Assembly (NCBI GenBank): GCA_031396205.1
Contig: JANNKH010000017.1
Location: 40,198 to 104,197, forward strand
Direction: 5' to 3'
Source: CAISIP01 sp031396205
GTDB lineage: Bacteria > Pseudomonadota > Gammaproteobacteria > Burkholderiales > Burkholderiaceae_C
DNA: 64,000 nucleotides
The position numbers and the translations under genes are program-made. Positions 9,357 to 18,080 of the stretch are shown here, one piece after another (position 1 is the first letter of the stretch; each line of letters opens with the position of its first letter). Under the pieces are notes generated by a model, which was given only the letters and a program-made list of their open reading frames with translations, made no database searches and was not told where the DNA came from.

Positions 9357-10267
9357 ATCAGGTCCTTCTCATCATCAAAATGGGCCTCTACATTGCTGGG
9401 CAGCAACTGGATCGTTGCGCGCAGCCCCGGCACGGCGCTCATCAGGGCCTGCTCGACGCTCATGCGCAGGGCCGCGGCGCGCCCCAGCGACCAGTTGGCG
9501 GGCATGTGCATGTGCATGTCGACGAATCGCCGTTGGCCGGAACGCCGGGTGCTGACATGGTCGAAACGGATGGTGGGATGGTCGAACTCTTTCAGCGTGC
9601 GCTCGATCTGGAGTTGCAACTCGGGCTCCAATGCCTCGTCCATCAGCCCCTGCGAGGAACGCCACACCAGGCGAAAGCCTTCGCGCAGGATATTGATCGC
9701 CACACCGATCGCCACCAGCGGATCGAGCCACAACCAGTCGGTAATAACCACCAGACCAATGCCCACCACCACGCCCGCCGAGGTCCAGACGTCGGTGATC
9801 AGGTGTTTGGCGTCGGCCTCCAGCGCGATCGACCGATGCGTGCGCGCGACGTCGAACATGACCCAGGCCAGCAAACCGTTGAGGATGGAGCTGACCACCG
9901 ACAGCGCAAGACCCCAGCCCACCGCGGTCAGCGGTTGCGGATCGAACAACCGGTGGCCGGCCGCCCAGATGATGCCGCCCGCGGCGCCGATGATCAGGAT
10001 GCCCTCAAAGCCCGATGAGAAATACTCCGCCTTGTGATGCCCATAGGGGTGTTCGGCATCGGCCGGCCGCAGGGCGATGGTCACCATCAGCAGCGCAAAC
10101 AGCGCACTGGCCAGGTTGACGAACGATTCCATCGCGTCGGACAACAAGCCAACCGAATCCGTCACATACCAGGCCAGTGTCTTGAGCGTGATGGTGATGA
10201 CGGCCACTACTACCGACGCCCGCAGCAGATACTGGGGTGTCAGGTACTGGCTGGGAAGGAATCGCAT
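9353..10267 (-). CDS. Cation diffusion facilitator (CDF) metal transporter
   Basis: 304 aa from ATG at 10267 (MRFLPSQYLTPQYLLRAS). The frame stays open much further upstream, but only as antisense to the ankyrin gene, so the longer form was rejected. It has six predicted helices. The metal-site motifs typical of CDF proteins are visible: SLLSDAMESFVN-type in helix II, HPYGHHKAEYFSSG after helix III, and ADAKHLITDVWTS in helix V (HxxxD). The cytoplasmic C-terminal domain holds DMHMHMPANWSL and DHVSTRRSG. Likely exports Zn2+, Fe2+ or Mn2+ in exchange for protons; specificity cannot be read directly. Upstream of dtd in a two-gene operon. Confidence 0.92.
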   Translation of the reverse strand: MRFLPSQYLTPQYLLRASVVVAVITITLKTLAWYVTDSVGLLSDAMESFVNLASALFALLMVTIALRPADAEHPYGHHKAEYFSSGFEGILIIGAAGGIIWAAGHRLFDPQPLTAVGWGLALSVVSSILNGLLAWVMFDVARTHRSIALEADAKHLITDVWTSAGVVVGIGLVVITDWLWLDPLVAIGVAINILREGFRLVWRSSQGLMDEALEPELQLQIERTLKEFDHPTIRFDHVSTRRSGQRRFVDMHMHMPANWSLGRAAALRMSVEQALMSAVPGLRATIQLLPSNVEAHFDDEKDLI

Positions 10268-10343
10268 GGACCGCATTGTCGACGATGGTCGCGCGTTGGG
10301 GAGCAGGCACAATGGCGCATCACTCACTCGCCTCTCCATCGCC

Positions 10344-11045
10344 ATGTGCCGATCGCTATCGCACGTTTGCCTCTTTGCGGCCTTGCTGGCAGCGTCACCG
10401 CTTGGCGTCGCCCAGACCAGTCCATCCGCGCTGCAAGCGGCGCAATACCGTGGACTGCATGCGGCAGCGCACAGCGGCGATGTGGCAGCAATCACGCGCA
10501 TGCTCGCGTCGCCGGAGGGACGCGCGCAGATCGACGCGCGCGACACCCATGGCCGCACACCGGTACACGTGGCCACCTTCGCCCGCCAACACGCCGCAAT
10601 CTTGGCACTTGCCAAGGCCGGTGCGCAACTGGAACTACTGGAAAACGACCGTTACGATGCCGTCACTGTTGCCGCCGTAGCCGACGACGAGGCCACCTTG
10701 GCCCTGTTGCTGTCGCTGGGCGCCAGCGCCCGATTGACCACGAGTGTCTACGACGGGACCGCCCTGATCGCCGCCGCGCACCTGGGACATGATGGCGTAG
10801 TACGCCAACTGATCGCTGCCGACGCGCCGCTGGACCATGTCAACAACCTGCACTGGACGGCGCTGATCGAGTCGATCGTTCTGGGTGACGGCGGGTCGCG
10901 CCACCAGAAAACGCTGCAGGCGTTGCTCGATGCCGGGGCCAGCACCCGGCTCACGGACCGGGCCGGCAGGACGCCGCTGCAGCTGGCGCGAGGACGCGGC
11001 TACCAGGCCATGGTGCGCCAACTGGAGCGTGCTGGCGCAAAGTGA
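10344..11045 (+). CDS. Secreted ankyrin-repeat protein
   Basis: 233 aa from ATG at 10344. Signal peptide of ~24 residues (CLFAALLAASPLGVAQ). At least five ankyrin repeats follow, with landmarks LHAAAHSGDVAAI, HGRTPVHVATFARQ, YDAVTVAAVADDE, YDGTALIAAAHLGH and AGRTPLQLARGRGY. Ankyrin proteins bind partner proteins; periplasmic versions in proteobacteria are often of unknown role. An earlier in-frame start exists but would put ~90 unrelated residues before the signal peptide and read antisense through the CDF gene. Convergent with tyrS. Confidence 0.85.
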   Translation: MCRSLSHVCLFAALLAASPLGVAQTSPSALQAAQYRGLHAAAHSGDVAAITRMLASPEGRAQIDARDTHGRTPVHVATFARQHAAILALAKAGAQLELLENDRYDAVTVAAVADDEATLALLLSLGASARLTTSVYDGTALIAAAHLGHDGVVRQLIAADAPLDHVNNLHWTALIESIVLGDGGSRHQKTLQALLDAGASTRLTDRAGRTPLQLARGRGYQAMVRQLERAGAK

Positions 11046-11087
11046 CACACGACCACGGCGTCGTCACCGCAGGCGGCGCTTAGCCGG

Positions 11088-12329
11088 TCAGGCCAGCGTC
11101 ACCCGCACGAACTTGCGCTTGCCCACCTGCAACACATAGGTGCCGCCAGCCAGCTTGAGCGACTTGTCGCTGACCGGCTGTGAATCCACCCGCACCCCGC
11201 CGCCGTCGATCAGCCGGTTGCCCTCGCCGCTTGACGCAGCAAGACCGGCCAGCTTGAGCAACTTGCCGATGCCGACGGGTGCGCCGTCTTGCAGCGGCAA
11301 TGCGAGCTTGTGAATTTCGTCCGGGATGCCACCATGCGCACGGTTATTGAAATCACGTTCAGCCGCGTCGGCGGCGGCTGCAGAATGAAATCGCGCCGTG
11401 ATCTCGCGCGCCAGCGCCACCTTGGCCTCCTTGGGGTTGCGTCCGCCATCCACTTCGGCCTTGAGCGCAGATACCTCCGCGTCCGACCGAAAACTCAGCA
11501 GCGTGTACCAGCGCCACATCAGTACATCAGAGATGCTGAGTACCTTGGCAAACATGGCGTTGGCGTGCTCCGAAATGCCGATGTAATTGTTCTTGCTCTT
11601 GGACATCTTTTCCACGCCATCCAGGCCCTCGAGCAATGGCATGGTCAGGATGCACTGCGGCTCCTGACCATACTCGGCCTGCAGATGGCGCCCGACCAGC
11701 AGGTTGAATTTCTGGTCCGTGCCACCCAGTTCGAGATCTGACTTCAAGGCTACCGAGTCGTAACCCTGCAACAGGGGGTACAGGAACTCATGCACGCTGA
11801 TCGAGCGCCCCTCCTTGAAGCGCCTGGCGAAATCGTCGCGCTCCATCATGCGCGCGACGTTGTAGCGTGCCGCCAGCTCGATCATTCCGCGCGCGCCCAG
11901 CGGGTCGCTCCATTCACTGTTGTAACGGATCTCGGTGCGCGCCGGATCCAGCACCATCGCAGCTTGCTGATAATAGGTCTGCGCGTTGGCCTCGATCTTC
12001 TCGCGGGTCAGCGGCGGGCGGGTGGTGTTGCGCCCGGACGGGTCACCAATCATGCTGGTGAAGTCGCCGATGAGGAAAATAACGGTATGACCGAGGTCCT
12101 GCAACTGGCGCATCTTGTTGAGCACGACGGTGTGGCCGATATGGATGTCGGGCGCCGTCGGGTCCAGGCCCAACTTGACACGCAGCGGCGTGCCGGTGGC
12201 CTGGGAACGCGCCAGCTTGTGAATCCATTCGTCCCCGGGAATCAGCTCCTCGCAACCACGCAGAGTCACCGCGAGCGCTGCGCGGACCTCGTCGGTTATC
12301 GGGAAATCGGACTTTGTGGTTACATTCAT
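11088..12329 (-). CDS. tyrS: Tyrosyl-tRNA synthetase
   Basis: 413 aa. Class I catalytic core with HIGH at about 63-66 and KMSKS at about 241-245, followed by a C-terminal S4 RNA-binding domain ending GGTYVLQVGKRKFVRV. The length and HIGH/KMSKS context fit the TyrZ-like subgroup common in betaproteobacteria. It charges tRNA-Tyr. Divergent from the M23 peptidase gene with a 68-base gap. Confidence 0.97.
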   Translation of the reverse strand: MNVTTKSDFPITDEVRAALAVTLRGCEELIPGDEWIHKLARSQATGTPLRVKLGLDPTAPDIHIGHTVVLNKMRQLQDLGHTVIFLIGDFTSMIGDPSGRNTTRPPLTREKIEANAQTYYQQAAMVLDPARTEIRYNSEWSDPLGARGMIELAARYNVARMMERDDFARRFKEGRSISVHEFLYPLLQGYDSVALKSDLELGGTDQKFNLLVGRHLQAEYGQEPQCILTMPLLEGLDGVEKMSKSKNNYIGISEHANAMFAKVLSISDVLMWRWYTLLSFRSDAEVSALKAEVDGGRNPKEAKVALAREITARFHSAAAADAAERDFNNRAHGGIPDEIHKLALPLQDGAPVGIGKLLKLAGLAASSGEGNRLIDGGGVRVDSQPVSDKSLKLAGGTYVLQVGKRKFVRVTLA

Positions 12330-12343
12330 GTCGCTTTTTTGGC

Positions 12344-12371
12344 TTGCACTGAAGGGGTGCGTCGATATAAT
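12344..12371 (+). promoter_or_regulatory. Sigma-70-type promoter for the M23 peptidase gene
   Basis: TTGCAC (12344-12349) and a perfect TATAAT (12366-12371) are separated by 16 bases on the plus strand. The expected transcription start lies about 20 bases before the ATG at 12398. The element sits in the tyrS/M23 divergent gap. Confidence 0.65.
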
Positions 12372-12397
12372 CTCTGCTTTTCTTGGCGTTCGATTCT

Positions 12398-13834
12398 ATG
12401 TCGCTCCAAGAACACCGCGACGGCGATGGTCCGGCGTCGCTGACAACAATAAACGTTGGGAAACCCGAATTGACTCACGGTACTCTTGCCGTAGCGGAAG
12501 CCTTGTGCACCGCTGCAGGTCGTGCGATCGCGCGGCACCCCAAGCGACTGGCGGCGATAGTGGCAGCCATGCTGCTCGGCGCAGGATCGGTCTCCATTGC
12601 TTCTCTGGCTCCGGATGCGTCCGAACTTGAAGTCAGCCAGATCATCGAATCGGTCCAGCCGCTCCCCGTTCAGTCGCAAATAGACGAGTTGGCCGAACAC
12701 GCGCTGCGCCTGTACCGCTCCGACCTCACACGCTCCAGCGACACCGCCGACAGCCTGCTCAAGCGACTTGGCGTACTGGACGGCGCTGCCGCTGCGCACT
12801 TGCAATCCGACAAACTGGCGCGCCAGGCACTGTTCGGTCGCGCCGGGCGCAATGTGCGTGTCGAAGCCGGAGACGACAACCGCCTGTTGCGCCTGACGGC
12901 CCGCTGGAGTCCGGACAACGGCGGCAGCTTCCAGCGGCTGGTAGTCGAGAAAACAGCCAACGGCTTTGTCTCCAGCGTGGAGACCGCTCCCCTGGTGGCT
13001 TCGTCGCGCCTGGTCAGTGGCGTGATCCAGTCATCGCTGTTCGCGGCCACCGACGAATCGCGCATTCCGGACTCCATCGCGACCCAGGTCGCCGAATTGT
13101 TCTCCGGCGATATTGACTTCCACCGCGCCCTGCGCAAGGGCGACCGCTTCTCCATCGTCTATGAGACGCTGGAGGGTGACGGCGAGCCGTTGCGCAGCGG
13201 CCGGGTGCTGAGCGCAGAGTTTGTCAACAATGGCAAGACGCTGCAGGCGATGTGGTTCCAGGAGGCACCGGTCAACGGCAGTGGCGCCAGCAAGGGCGGC
13301 TATTACACGCTCGACGGCCAGAGCATGCGGCGCAGTTTCCTGGCCTCGCCGATGGAGTTCACCCGCGTATCGAGTGGCTTCAAGATGCGATTCCATCCGA
13401 TCATGAAAGAATGGCGCGCACATCTGGGCGTCGACTATGCGTCCCCATCCGGCACCGCCGTGCGCACCGTGGGTGACGGCGTGGTCGAGTTCGCTGGCTG
13501 GCAAAACGGCTACGGAAATGTGGTAATCGTGGCCCACCGCAACCAAAATACCACTGTGTACGCGCACCTGAGCCGCGTCAACGTACAGCGCGGGCAGGGC
13601 GTTGACCAGGGGCAGCTGATCGGTGCCGTAGGCTCGACCGGCTGGGCGACCGGGCCCCATCTGCATTTCGAGTTCCGCGTCAAGGGTGTCCATTACGATC
13701 CGCTGACCATTGCGCAAAACAGCGACGCAATTCCGGTATCGGCCGCGGCCAGGCCCGTCTTTGCGGTCGAAGCCAAGCTGGCTCGAATACAACTTGCCGC
13801 AGCCTCCACCATTGGTCAGGTCAGCATCGAATAG
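12398..13834 (+). CDS. M23-family peptidoglycan endopeptidase
   Basis: 478 aa from the ATG (a TTG 15 bases upstream is less likely). One N-terminal membrane helix (about 52-75, LAAIVAAMLLGAGSVSIASL) anchors a periplasmic protein with an OapA/LysM-like middle region. The C-terminal LytM domain has zinc ligands in HLGVDYASPSGT (HxxxD) and HLHFEFR. These enzymes cut peptidoglycan cross-links in the MepM/NlpD style. The next gene, anmK, recycles a cell-wall sugar, so the pair forms a cell-wall turnover unit. Confidence 0.93.
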   Translation: MSLQEHRDGDGPASLTTINVGKPELTHGTLAVAEALCTAAGRAIARHPKRLAAIVAAMLLGAGSVSIASLAPDASELEVSQIIESVQPLPVQSQIDELAEHALRLYRSDLTRSSDTADSLLKRLGVLDGAAAAHLQSDKLARQALFGRAGRNVRVEAGDDNRLLRLTARWSPDNGGSFQRLVVEKTANGFVSSVETAPLVASSRLVSGVIQSSLFAATDESRIPDSIATQVAELFSGDIDFHRALRKGDRFSIVYETLEGDGEPLRSGRVLSAEFVNNGKTLQAMWFQEAPVNGSGASKGGYYTLDGQSMRRSFLASPMEFTRVSSGFKMRFHPIMKEWRAHLGVDYASPSGTAVRTVGDGVVEFAGWQNGYGNVVIVAHRNQNTTVYAHLSRVNVQRGQGVDQGQLIGAVGSTGWATGPHLHFEFRVKGVHYDPLTIAQNSDAIPVSAAARPVFAVEAKLARIQLAAASTIGQVSIE

Positions 13835-13862
13835 CGACCCAAAGCGCGCCCCCGCAGTCCCT

Positions 13863-14996
13863 ATGGGCACGCTATACATCGGCCTGATGTCGGGCACCTC
13901 GCTCGACGGCCTGGACGGCGTTCTGGTCGACTTTGCAAGTGGCTCGCCCACGGTACTGCAGCATGCCTATCGCCCCTTTACTGCCGCATTTGCGGCCGAG
14001 CTATTGGCGCTGAATAGTCCGTCGGACAACGAGGTCCACCGCGTCGCACTGGCGGCCAATGCCCTGGCGCATGCCTACGCGCTGGTGGTCCAGGACCTGC
14101 TCCGCGCCGCCGATTTGCCGGCCAGCGCCGTCGACGCCATTGGCGCACATGGCCAGACGATCCGTCATCGGCCGCAGGAATTCGACACCCACGGGTACAC
14201 GGTCCAGTTGAACAACCCCGCGATGCTGGCCGAGTTGACCGGCATCGATGTGGTTGCGGACTTCCGCAGTCGCGACGTTGCAGCCGGTGGTCAGGGCGCG
14301 CCGCTGGTGCCCGCGTTTCACGTCGACGTTTTTGGCCATGGTTCGGACCACATCTGTGCACTCAACATTGGCGGTATCGCGAACCTGACCGTATTGACCG
14401 CCGTGCGCGAAAACGGTTTGGCTGCCGACCAGCGCGTTCTTGGCTTTGACTGTGGCCCCGGCAATGTGCTGATGGATTATTGGTGTCTACGCCATACCGG
14501 GCAGACATTTGACCGCGACGGCGCCTGGGCCGATAGCGGCACCGTCCTTGCCCCTTTGCTGGACCAATTGCTGGCCGAACCGTACTTCGCCAAGGCGCCG
14601 CCCAAGAGCACCGGGCGCGACCTCTTCAATCCGGACTGGCTGTCTTTGCAGTTGCGCTTCCATCCGGCGGCCCATTCCACCGATGTTCAGGCCACCCTGT
14701 GCGAATGGACCGCCCAGGCCTGCGCAAACGATGTGCAGCGCCATGCGCCACAGACCAAACTGCTGATTGTGTGCGGCGGCGGCGCACTCAACGGCAGTCT
14801 GATGCGCCGTCTGCAAACAGCCTTGCCCCATGTCGAGGTGCATTCGTCGGCGAAACATGGCCTCGCGCCGCTGCAGGTGGAGGCCAGCGCCTTCGCCTGG
14901 CTGGCGCGCAAGGCGCTATTGCGCGAACCTGCAAGCCTGCAAAGCGTTACGGGCGCCAGAGGCGCCCGTGTGCTGGGGGCGATCTATCCCCGTTGA
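13863..14996 (+). CDS. anmK: Anhydro-N-acetylmuramic acid kinase
   Basis: 377 aa from ATG at 13863 (MGTLYIGLMSGTSLDGLDGV), which matches the conserved family N-terminus. The frame is open 51 codons further upstream inside the peptidase gene, but that part is not homologous. LMSGTSLDG (phosphate loop), IGAHGQTIRHRP, LNIGGIANLT and DCGPGNVLMD are family hallmarks. It phosphorylates 1,6-anhydro-MurNAc during cell-wall recycling. A strong hairpin, GGGCGCC-AGA-GGCGCCC, lies within the last codons around 14949-14969 but has no T-tract. Confidence 0.96.
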   Translation: MGTLYIGLMSGTSLDGLDGVLVDFASGSPTVLQHAYRPFTAAFAAELLALNSPSDNEVHRVALAANALAHAYALVVQDLLRAADLPASAVDAIGAHGQTIRHRPQEFDTHGYTVQLNNPAMLAELTGIDVVADFRSRDVAAGGQGAPLVPAFHVDVFGHGSDHICALNIGGIANLTVLTAVRENGLAADQRVLGFDCGPGNVLMDYWCLRHTGQTFDRDGAWADSGTVLAPLLDQLLAEPYFAKAPPKSTGRDLFNPDWLSLQLRFHPAAHSTDVQATLCEWTAQACANDVQRHAPQTKLLIVCGGGALNGSLMRRLQTALPHVEVHSSAKHGLAPLQVEASAFAWLARKALLREPASLQSVTGARGARVLGAIYPR

Positions 14997-15012
14997 GGCC
15001 CGCGCCCAGGTA

Positions 15013-15378
15013 TCAGGTCGAAAAGCTCGAACCGCAACCGCAGGTGGTTGTTGCGTTCGGGTTCTTGATGACGAACTGGGCGCCCTGCAGGTCTTCCTTG
15101 TAGTCGATCTCGGCCCCCAGCAGATACTGGTAGCTCATCGCATCAATCAGCAGGGAAACACCGTTTTTGGTCATCGTGGTGTCGTCGTCGTTGGTGACCT
15201 CGTCAAAGGTAAATCCGTACTGAAAACCGGAACAGCCGCCACCCTGCACAAAGACGCGCAGTTTGAGATCGGGGTTGCCCTCTTCGGCAATCAGGTCCGC
15301 TACCTTGGCCGCCGCGTTGTCGGTGAACAGGATCGGCTCGGGCATTTCAGTGGGCAGGGATTGGGCGACGGCGCTCAT
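15013..15378 (-). CDS. erpA: Iron-sulfur cluster insertion protein ErpA
   Basis: 121 aa A-type carrier. The three cluster-binding cysteines are in VQGGGCSGFQYGF and TTCGCGSSF at the C-terminus. It delivers Fe-S clusters to apo-enzymes, for example those of isoprenoid synthesis and respiration. Lies downstream of the bactofilin gene with a ~58-base gap. Confidence 0.97.
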   Translation of the reverse strand: MSAVAQSLPTEMPEPILFTDNAAAKVADLIAEEGNPDLKLRVFVQGGGCSGFQYGFTFDEVTNDDDTTMTKNGVSLLIDAMSYQYLLGAEIDYKEDLQGAQFVIKNPNATTTCGCGSSFST

Positions 15379-15436
15379 GGGCGACTCCGGTTGATCAAAC
15401 TAACCCGATGCTAACGCAATGCGGGCAAAAGCCCAC

Positions 15437-15832
15437 TCATTTGTTATTTGCCGCCAATTTGAGTGTGGGCTTTGCCTCGCCAACGACTGTTGGATGCATT
15501 TGCCCGGCGATGGTCGCGCCTTGGTGCATTTCCAGTGCGCGGTAAAACACGTCGCCCTCGATGCGTGCCTTGGGCTGCAATTCCAGCATCAGGTTGGCAT
15601 GCACCGGCCCTTTGACATATCCACTGATGATGATGTGGTCGGCTTGGACCAGACCGTTGACCGATGCGGATTCCGAAATCACCAGGATGCTGGGTTGGTC
15701 GTCATTGGCGCGAATATCGCCAACCACGGCGCCGTCGATGCGCAGGCCGTCGGTGAACGTGAAGTTGCCGGCAATATGGCTGCCATGCGCAATCAGGCTC
15801 TTGATCGGGGGCTGTTTTCTTTTGTTGAACAT
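15437..15832 (-). CDS. Bactofilin-family cytoskeletal protein
   Basis: 131 aa, polymerising beta-helix domain (DUF583). Short turns such as GSHIAGNFTFTDGLRIDGAV and LVQADHIIISGYVKGPVHAN, with regular Gly spacing, are the signature. A basic N-terminal leader (MFNKRKQPPIKSL) is typical. Bactofilins form filaments that scaffold cell-shape or polysaccharide machinery. Same strand as the DUF6776 gene and erpA, an order conserved in betaproteobacteria. Confidence 0.92.
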   Translation of the reverse strand: MFNKRKQPPIKSLIAHGSHIAGNFTFTDGLRIDGAVVGDIRANDDQPSILVISESASVNGLVQADHIIISGYVKGPVHANLMLELQPKARIEGDVFYRALEMHQGATIAGQMHPTVVGEAKPTLKLAANNK

Positions 15833-15855
15833 GGAAACTCCACAATGTTGCCGAC

Positions 15856-16563
15856 CTACAGATTAACGGACTCCGCCGCCTTGACCTTCGAACCCTCCAT
15901 GACCCGGACCGCCACGCTCTTCACTACCACCTGGGGCGGCAGGTCCAGAAAACCTTGAAAGCGACCGAACTGGGTGAACCTGATGGCCACTTCCTGCTCC
16001 GACATCGGCATCTGCCATGGCTTTCCGTTCAGTAGCCCGGCCAGCCTGAACTCCAGGTTGCCCTTGAATTCAGCGGCGGTCTTTTGTGGCTGGATCAACA
16101 GCACGCGCCACTTCAGGCGTCGGTCTTCGCCGACCTCGGCCTGCAATACGCGCACCGCGATGCCGTCGACGCCGGTCATCGGAATCAGTTTTTCGAAAAA
16201 GCCCAAGTCATCGCGTAGGCCCAGGATTTCCTGTTCCAGCTGCTTGTTCCGGGCAATCAACTGCTCCTGCGCCGCGTGCCCGGCGGTCTGCAGAGTTTGC
16301 GACGTATTGGCGATCGACTGCGCCTCGTCGCGTTCCTTTTGGGCCTTCTCCAGTTCAGCGCGCAGCTCAATCGCCTGATCGCTGGAATGGCCGTCGACAC
16401 CAGCGATCATCTTGCCAAACTCGAACGCCCACAGGGCAATGGCGGCGCAAAAACCGAAAACCAACGCCAGCATCACCCAGCGAAACGGCCACGGCAAGGC
16501 GCTGCGCACCGCCATCCTCGGCGCGCTAACGGTCAGGCGACGGCGAAGCAGGCGAAACCGCAT
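15856..16563 (-). CDS. DUF6776 single-pass membrane protein with coiled coil
   Basis: 235 aa from ATG at 16563 (MRFRLLRRRLTVSAPRM). One membrane helix (about 28-52, WVMLALVFGFCAAIALWAF) is followed by a Glu/Gln-rich coiled coil (about 68-115) and a C-terminal beta-rich domain. I recognise it as the conserved betaproteobacterial family encoded next to bactofilin. Function unknown; the topology (PilN/PilO- or FtsL-like) and neighbourhood suggest envelope or cytoskeletal assembly. The longer frame upstream reads through the terminator after rpsI and was rejected. Confidence 0.8.
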   Translation of the reverse strand: MRFRLLRRRLTVSAPRMAVRSALPWPFRWVMLALVFGFCAAIALWAFEFGKMIAGVDGHSSDQAIELRAELEKAQKERDEAQSIANTSQTLQTAGHAAQEQLIARNKQLEQEILGLRDDLGFFEKLIPMTGVDGIAVRVLQAEVGEDRRLKWRVLLIQPQKTAAEFKGNLEFRLAGLLNGKPWQMPMSEQEVAIRFTQFGRFQGFLDLPPQVVVKSVAVRVMEGSKVKAAESVNL

Positions 16564-16578
16564 GGGCTGGCAGAATGG

Positions 16579-16603
16579 AAAAAACCGTCGCCAGGACGGT
16601 TTT
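16579..16603 (-). terminator. Rho-independent terminator of the rplM-rpsI operon
   Basis: Perfect 9-bp inverted repeat (AAAACCGTC and GACGGTTTT) with a 5-base loop. Read on the minus strand it ends in a run of six T, 120 bases after the rpsI stop and just before the DUF6776 gene. Confidence 0.8.
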
Positions 16604-16720
16604 CGATGTTCGGCCGCGAACGGTACGCAACCACAACCAGCCACCGCGACACCACCCGCAGCCCCAGCCAGGGTGGTTTCCCGTGGTCGGAACTGCGCAG
16701 CGCCATCGCGGCAACCAGAG

Positions 16721-17113
16721 TCAGCGCTTGGAGAACTGCTTGCGGCGGCGTGCAGAGTGCAAACCGACCTTCTTGCGTTCCACTTCGCGCGCGTCACGGG
16801 TCACGAAACCGGCCTTGGACAACTCGGGCTTGAGTGCCGTGTCGTAATCGATCAGCGCGCGGGTGATGCCGTGGCGGGTTGCACCGGCCTGGCCAGACTC
16901 ACCGCCACCCGCCACGTTGACCATGATGTCGAAGGTTTCGACATGTTTTGTCAAGAACAGCGGCTGTTTGACGATCATGATCGAGGTTTCACGGCCGAAG
17001 AACTCCTGGATGTCCTTGCCGTTGACCGTGATCTTGCCACTGCCCTTCTTGAGAAACACGCGCGCGACGCTCGATTTGCGACGCCCGGTGCCATTGTTCC
17101 AATCACCAATCAT
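16721..17113 (-). CDS. rpsI: 30S ribosomal protein S9
   Basis: 130 aa from ATG at 17113, chosen over the frame's earlier ATG because AAGGAG stands 8 bases before it and the protein then starts MIGDWNNGTGRRKSS as in relatives. The C-terminus RRKQFSKR is the conserved tail that reaches the ribosomal P site. Second gene of the rplM-rpsI operon, with a 12-base gap. Confidence 0.98.
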   Translation of the reverse strand: MIGDWNNGTGRRKSSVARVFLKKGSGKITVNGKDIQEFFGRETSIMIVKQPLFLTKHVETFDIMVNVAGGGESGQAGATRHGITRALIDYDTALKPELSKAGFVTRDAREVERKKVGLHSARRRKQFSKR

Positions 17114-17125
17114 TCTCAAGGCTCC

Positions 17126-17554
17126 TTAAATTTCCAACACTTTGGGTTGCTGGGCAGTGTGCGGGTGCTCAGCACCACCGTACACCTTGAGCTTCTTGAT
17201 CATGGCGTAGCCGAGCGGGCCCTTGGGCAGCATGCCCTTGACGGCCTTCTCGAGCGCGCGCCCCGGGAACCGGGACTGCATGTCCTTGAAGTTGATGGAC
17301 GAAATGCCACCGGGGTAGCCAGAATGGCTGTAGTAGATCTTGTCGAGCGGCTTGGCGCCGGTGACTCGCAGCTTGGCTGCGTTGACGATGACGATGAAGT
17401 CACCGGTATCGACGTGAGGCGTATAAATGGCCTTGTGTTTGCCGCGCAAACGGAGAGCAACTTCGCTGGCTACTCGTCCGAGGACCTTGTCGGTCGCGTC
17501 AATCACAAACCACTCGTGCTTCACGTCAGCGGGTTTGGCGCTGAACGTTTTCAT
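17126..17554 (-). CDS. rplM: 50S ribosomal protein L13
   Basis: 142 aa, exact family length. MKTFSAKPADVKHEWFVIDA, DKIYYSHSGYPGG and the C-terminal LKVYGGAEHPHTAQ are diagnostic. First gene of the L13-S9 operon. A TATAAT box about 185 bases upstream suggests a long 5' leader, as in other bacteria where L13 regulates its own mRNA. Confidence 0.98.
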   Translation of the reverse strand: MKTFSAKPADVKHEWFVIDATDKVLGRVASEVALRLRGKHKAIYTPHVDTGDFIVIVNAAKLRVTGAKPLDKIYYSHSGYPGGISSINFKDMQSRFPGRALEKAVKGMLPKGPLGYAMIKKLKVYGGAEHPHTAQQPKVLEI

Positions 17555-18080
17555 GAGTTACTCTTATGCAGTTGGTTTGTCGGGCTACTGTCGCGTAGCC
17601 ACTGGCGGTGCCTCTTTTCTACGGTCGGGTTTTCCTCTAGTGGGAATCTCTTAGGTAGGGTTTCGCACCATTGCGGAGACAGGGCGCCGGTTTGCTGCGA
17701 CTTCGCCGCGGAAGCACTTGGGCGCTGCGAAGCCGGCCATTATACGAAAGTCTGGCGAACGGCAATTGCAAATGTCAATCGTGCCAAATCCAGGCCGCCG
17801 CCAATGCACCGACTGAAACCTGTGCGGCGCCGGACCGGTGCCCGTGAACACGAAACCCCTTGACCATCGCGCGCCGGCCGTGGCGTACCATAGGGGACGG
17901 GTAGGACGACGGATTTTGCCGCACTGCCCGCTCAAGGTCCCACCCAGGAGCGCTACGTGGTCATGCAGCATTTCGTGCAATTTGTGATCGGTACGCACAG
18001 CCACCAGGCGTGCAACGGTGCTCCCCTGCTCCGGCTCCTGCTACCGGCAACCGTCTGGGCAGGCCTGGGACGTCGACAGC
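17555..18080. other. 526-base divergent intergenic region
   Basis: Gap between rplM and the class II aldolase gene. Apart from the rplM promoter candidate I see no convincing gene, RNA or terminator. Several open frames run through it, but none has a recognisable sequence or ribosome binding site. Confidence 0.5.
17739..17765 (-). promoter_or_regulatory. Candidate rplM promoter
   Basis: Perfect TATAAT (17744 to 17739, minus strand) with TTGCCG 15 bases upstream. The spacer is short, so the -35 assignment is weak. The resulting leader to the rplM ATG would be about 180 bases. Confidence 0.45.

Noticed and set aside
10268..10615. N-terminal extension of the CDF transporter
   Set aside because: The extra residues are antisense to the signal peptide and first repeats of the ankyrin gene, and the CDF domain begins right after the ATG at 10267.
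16412..17863. 483-codon plus-strand open frame
   Set aside because: Antisense to rplM and rpsI, which are certain.
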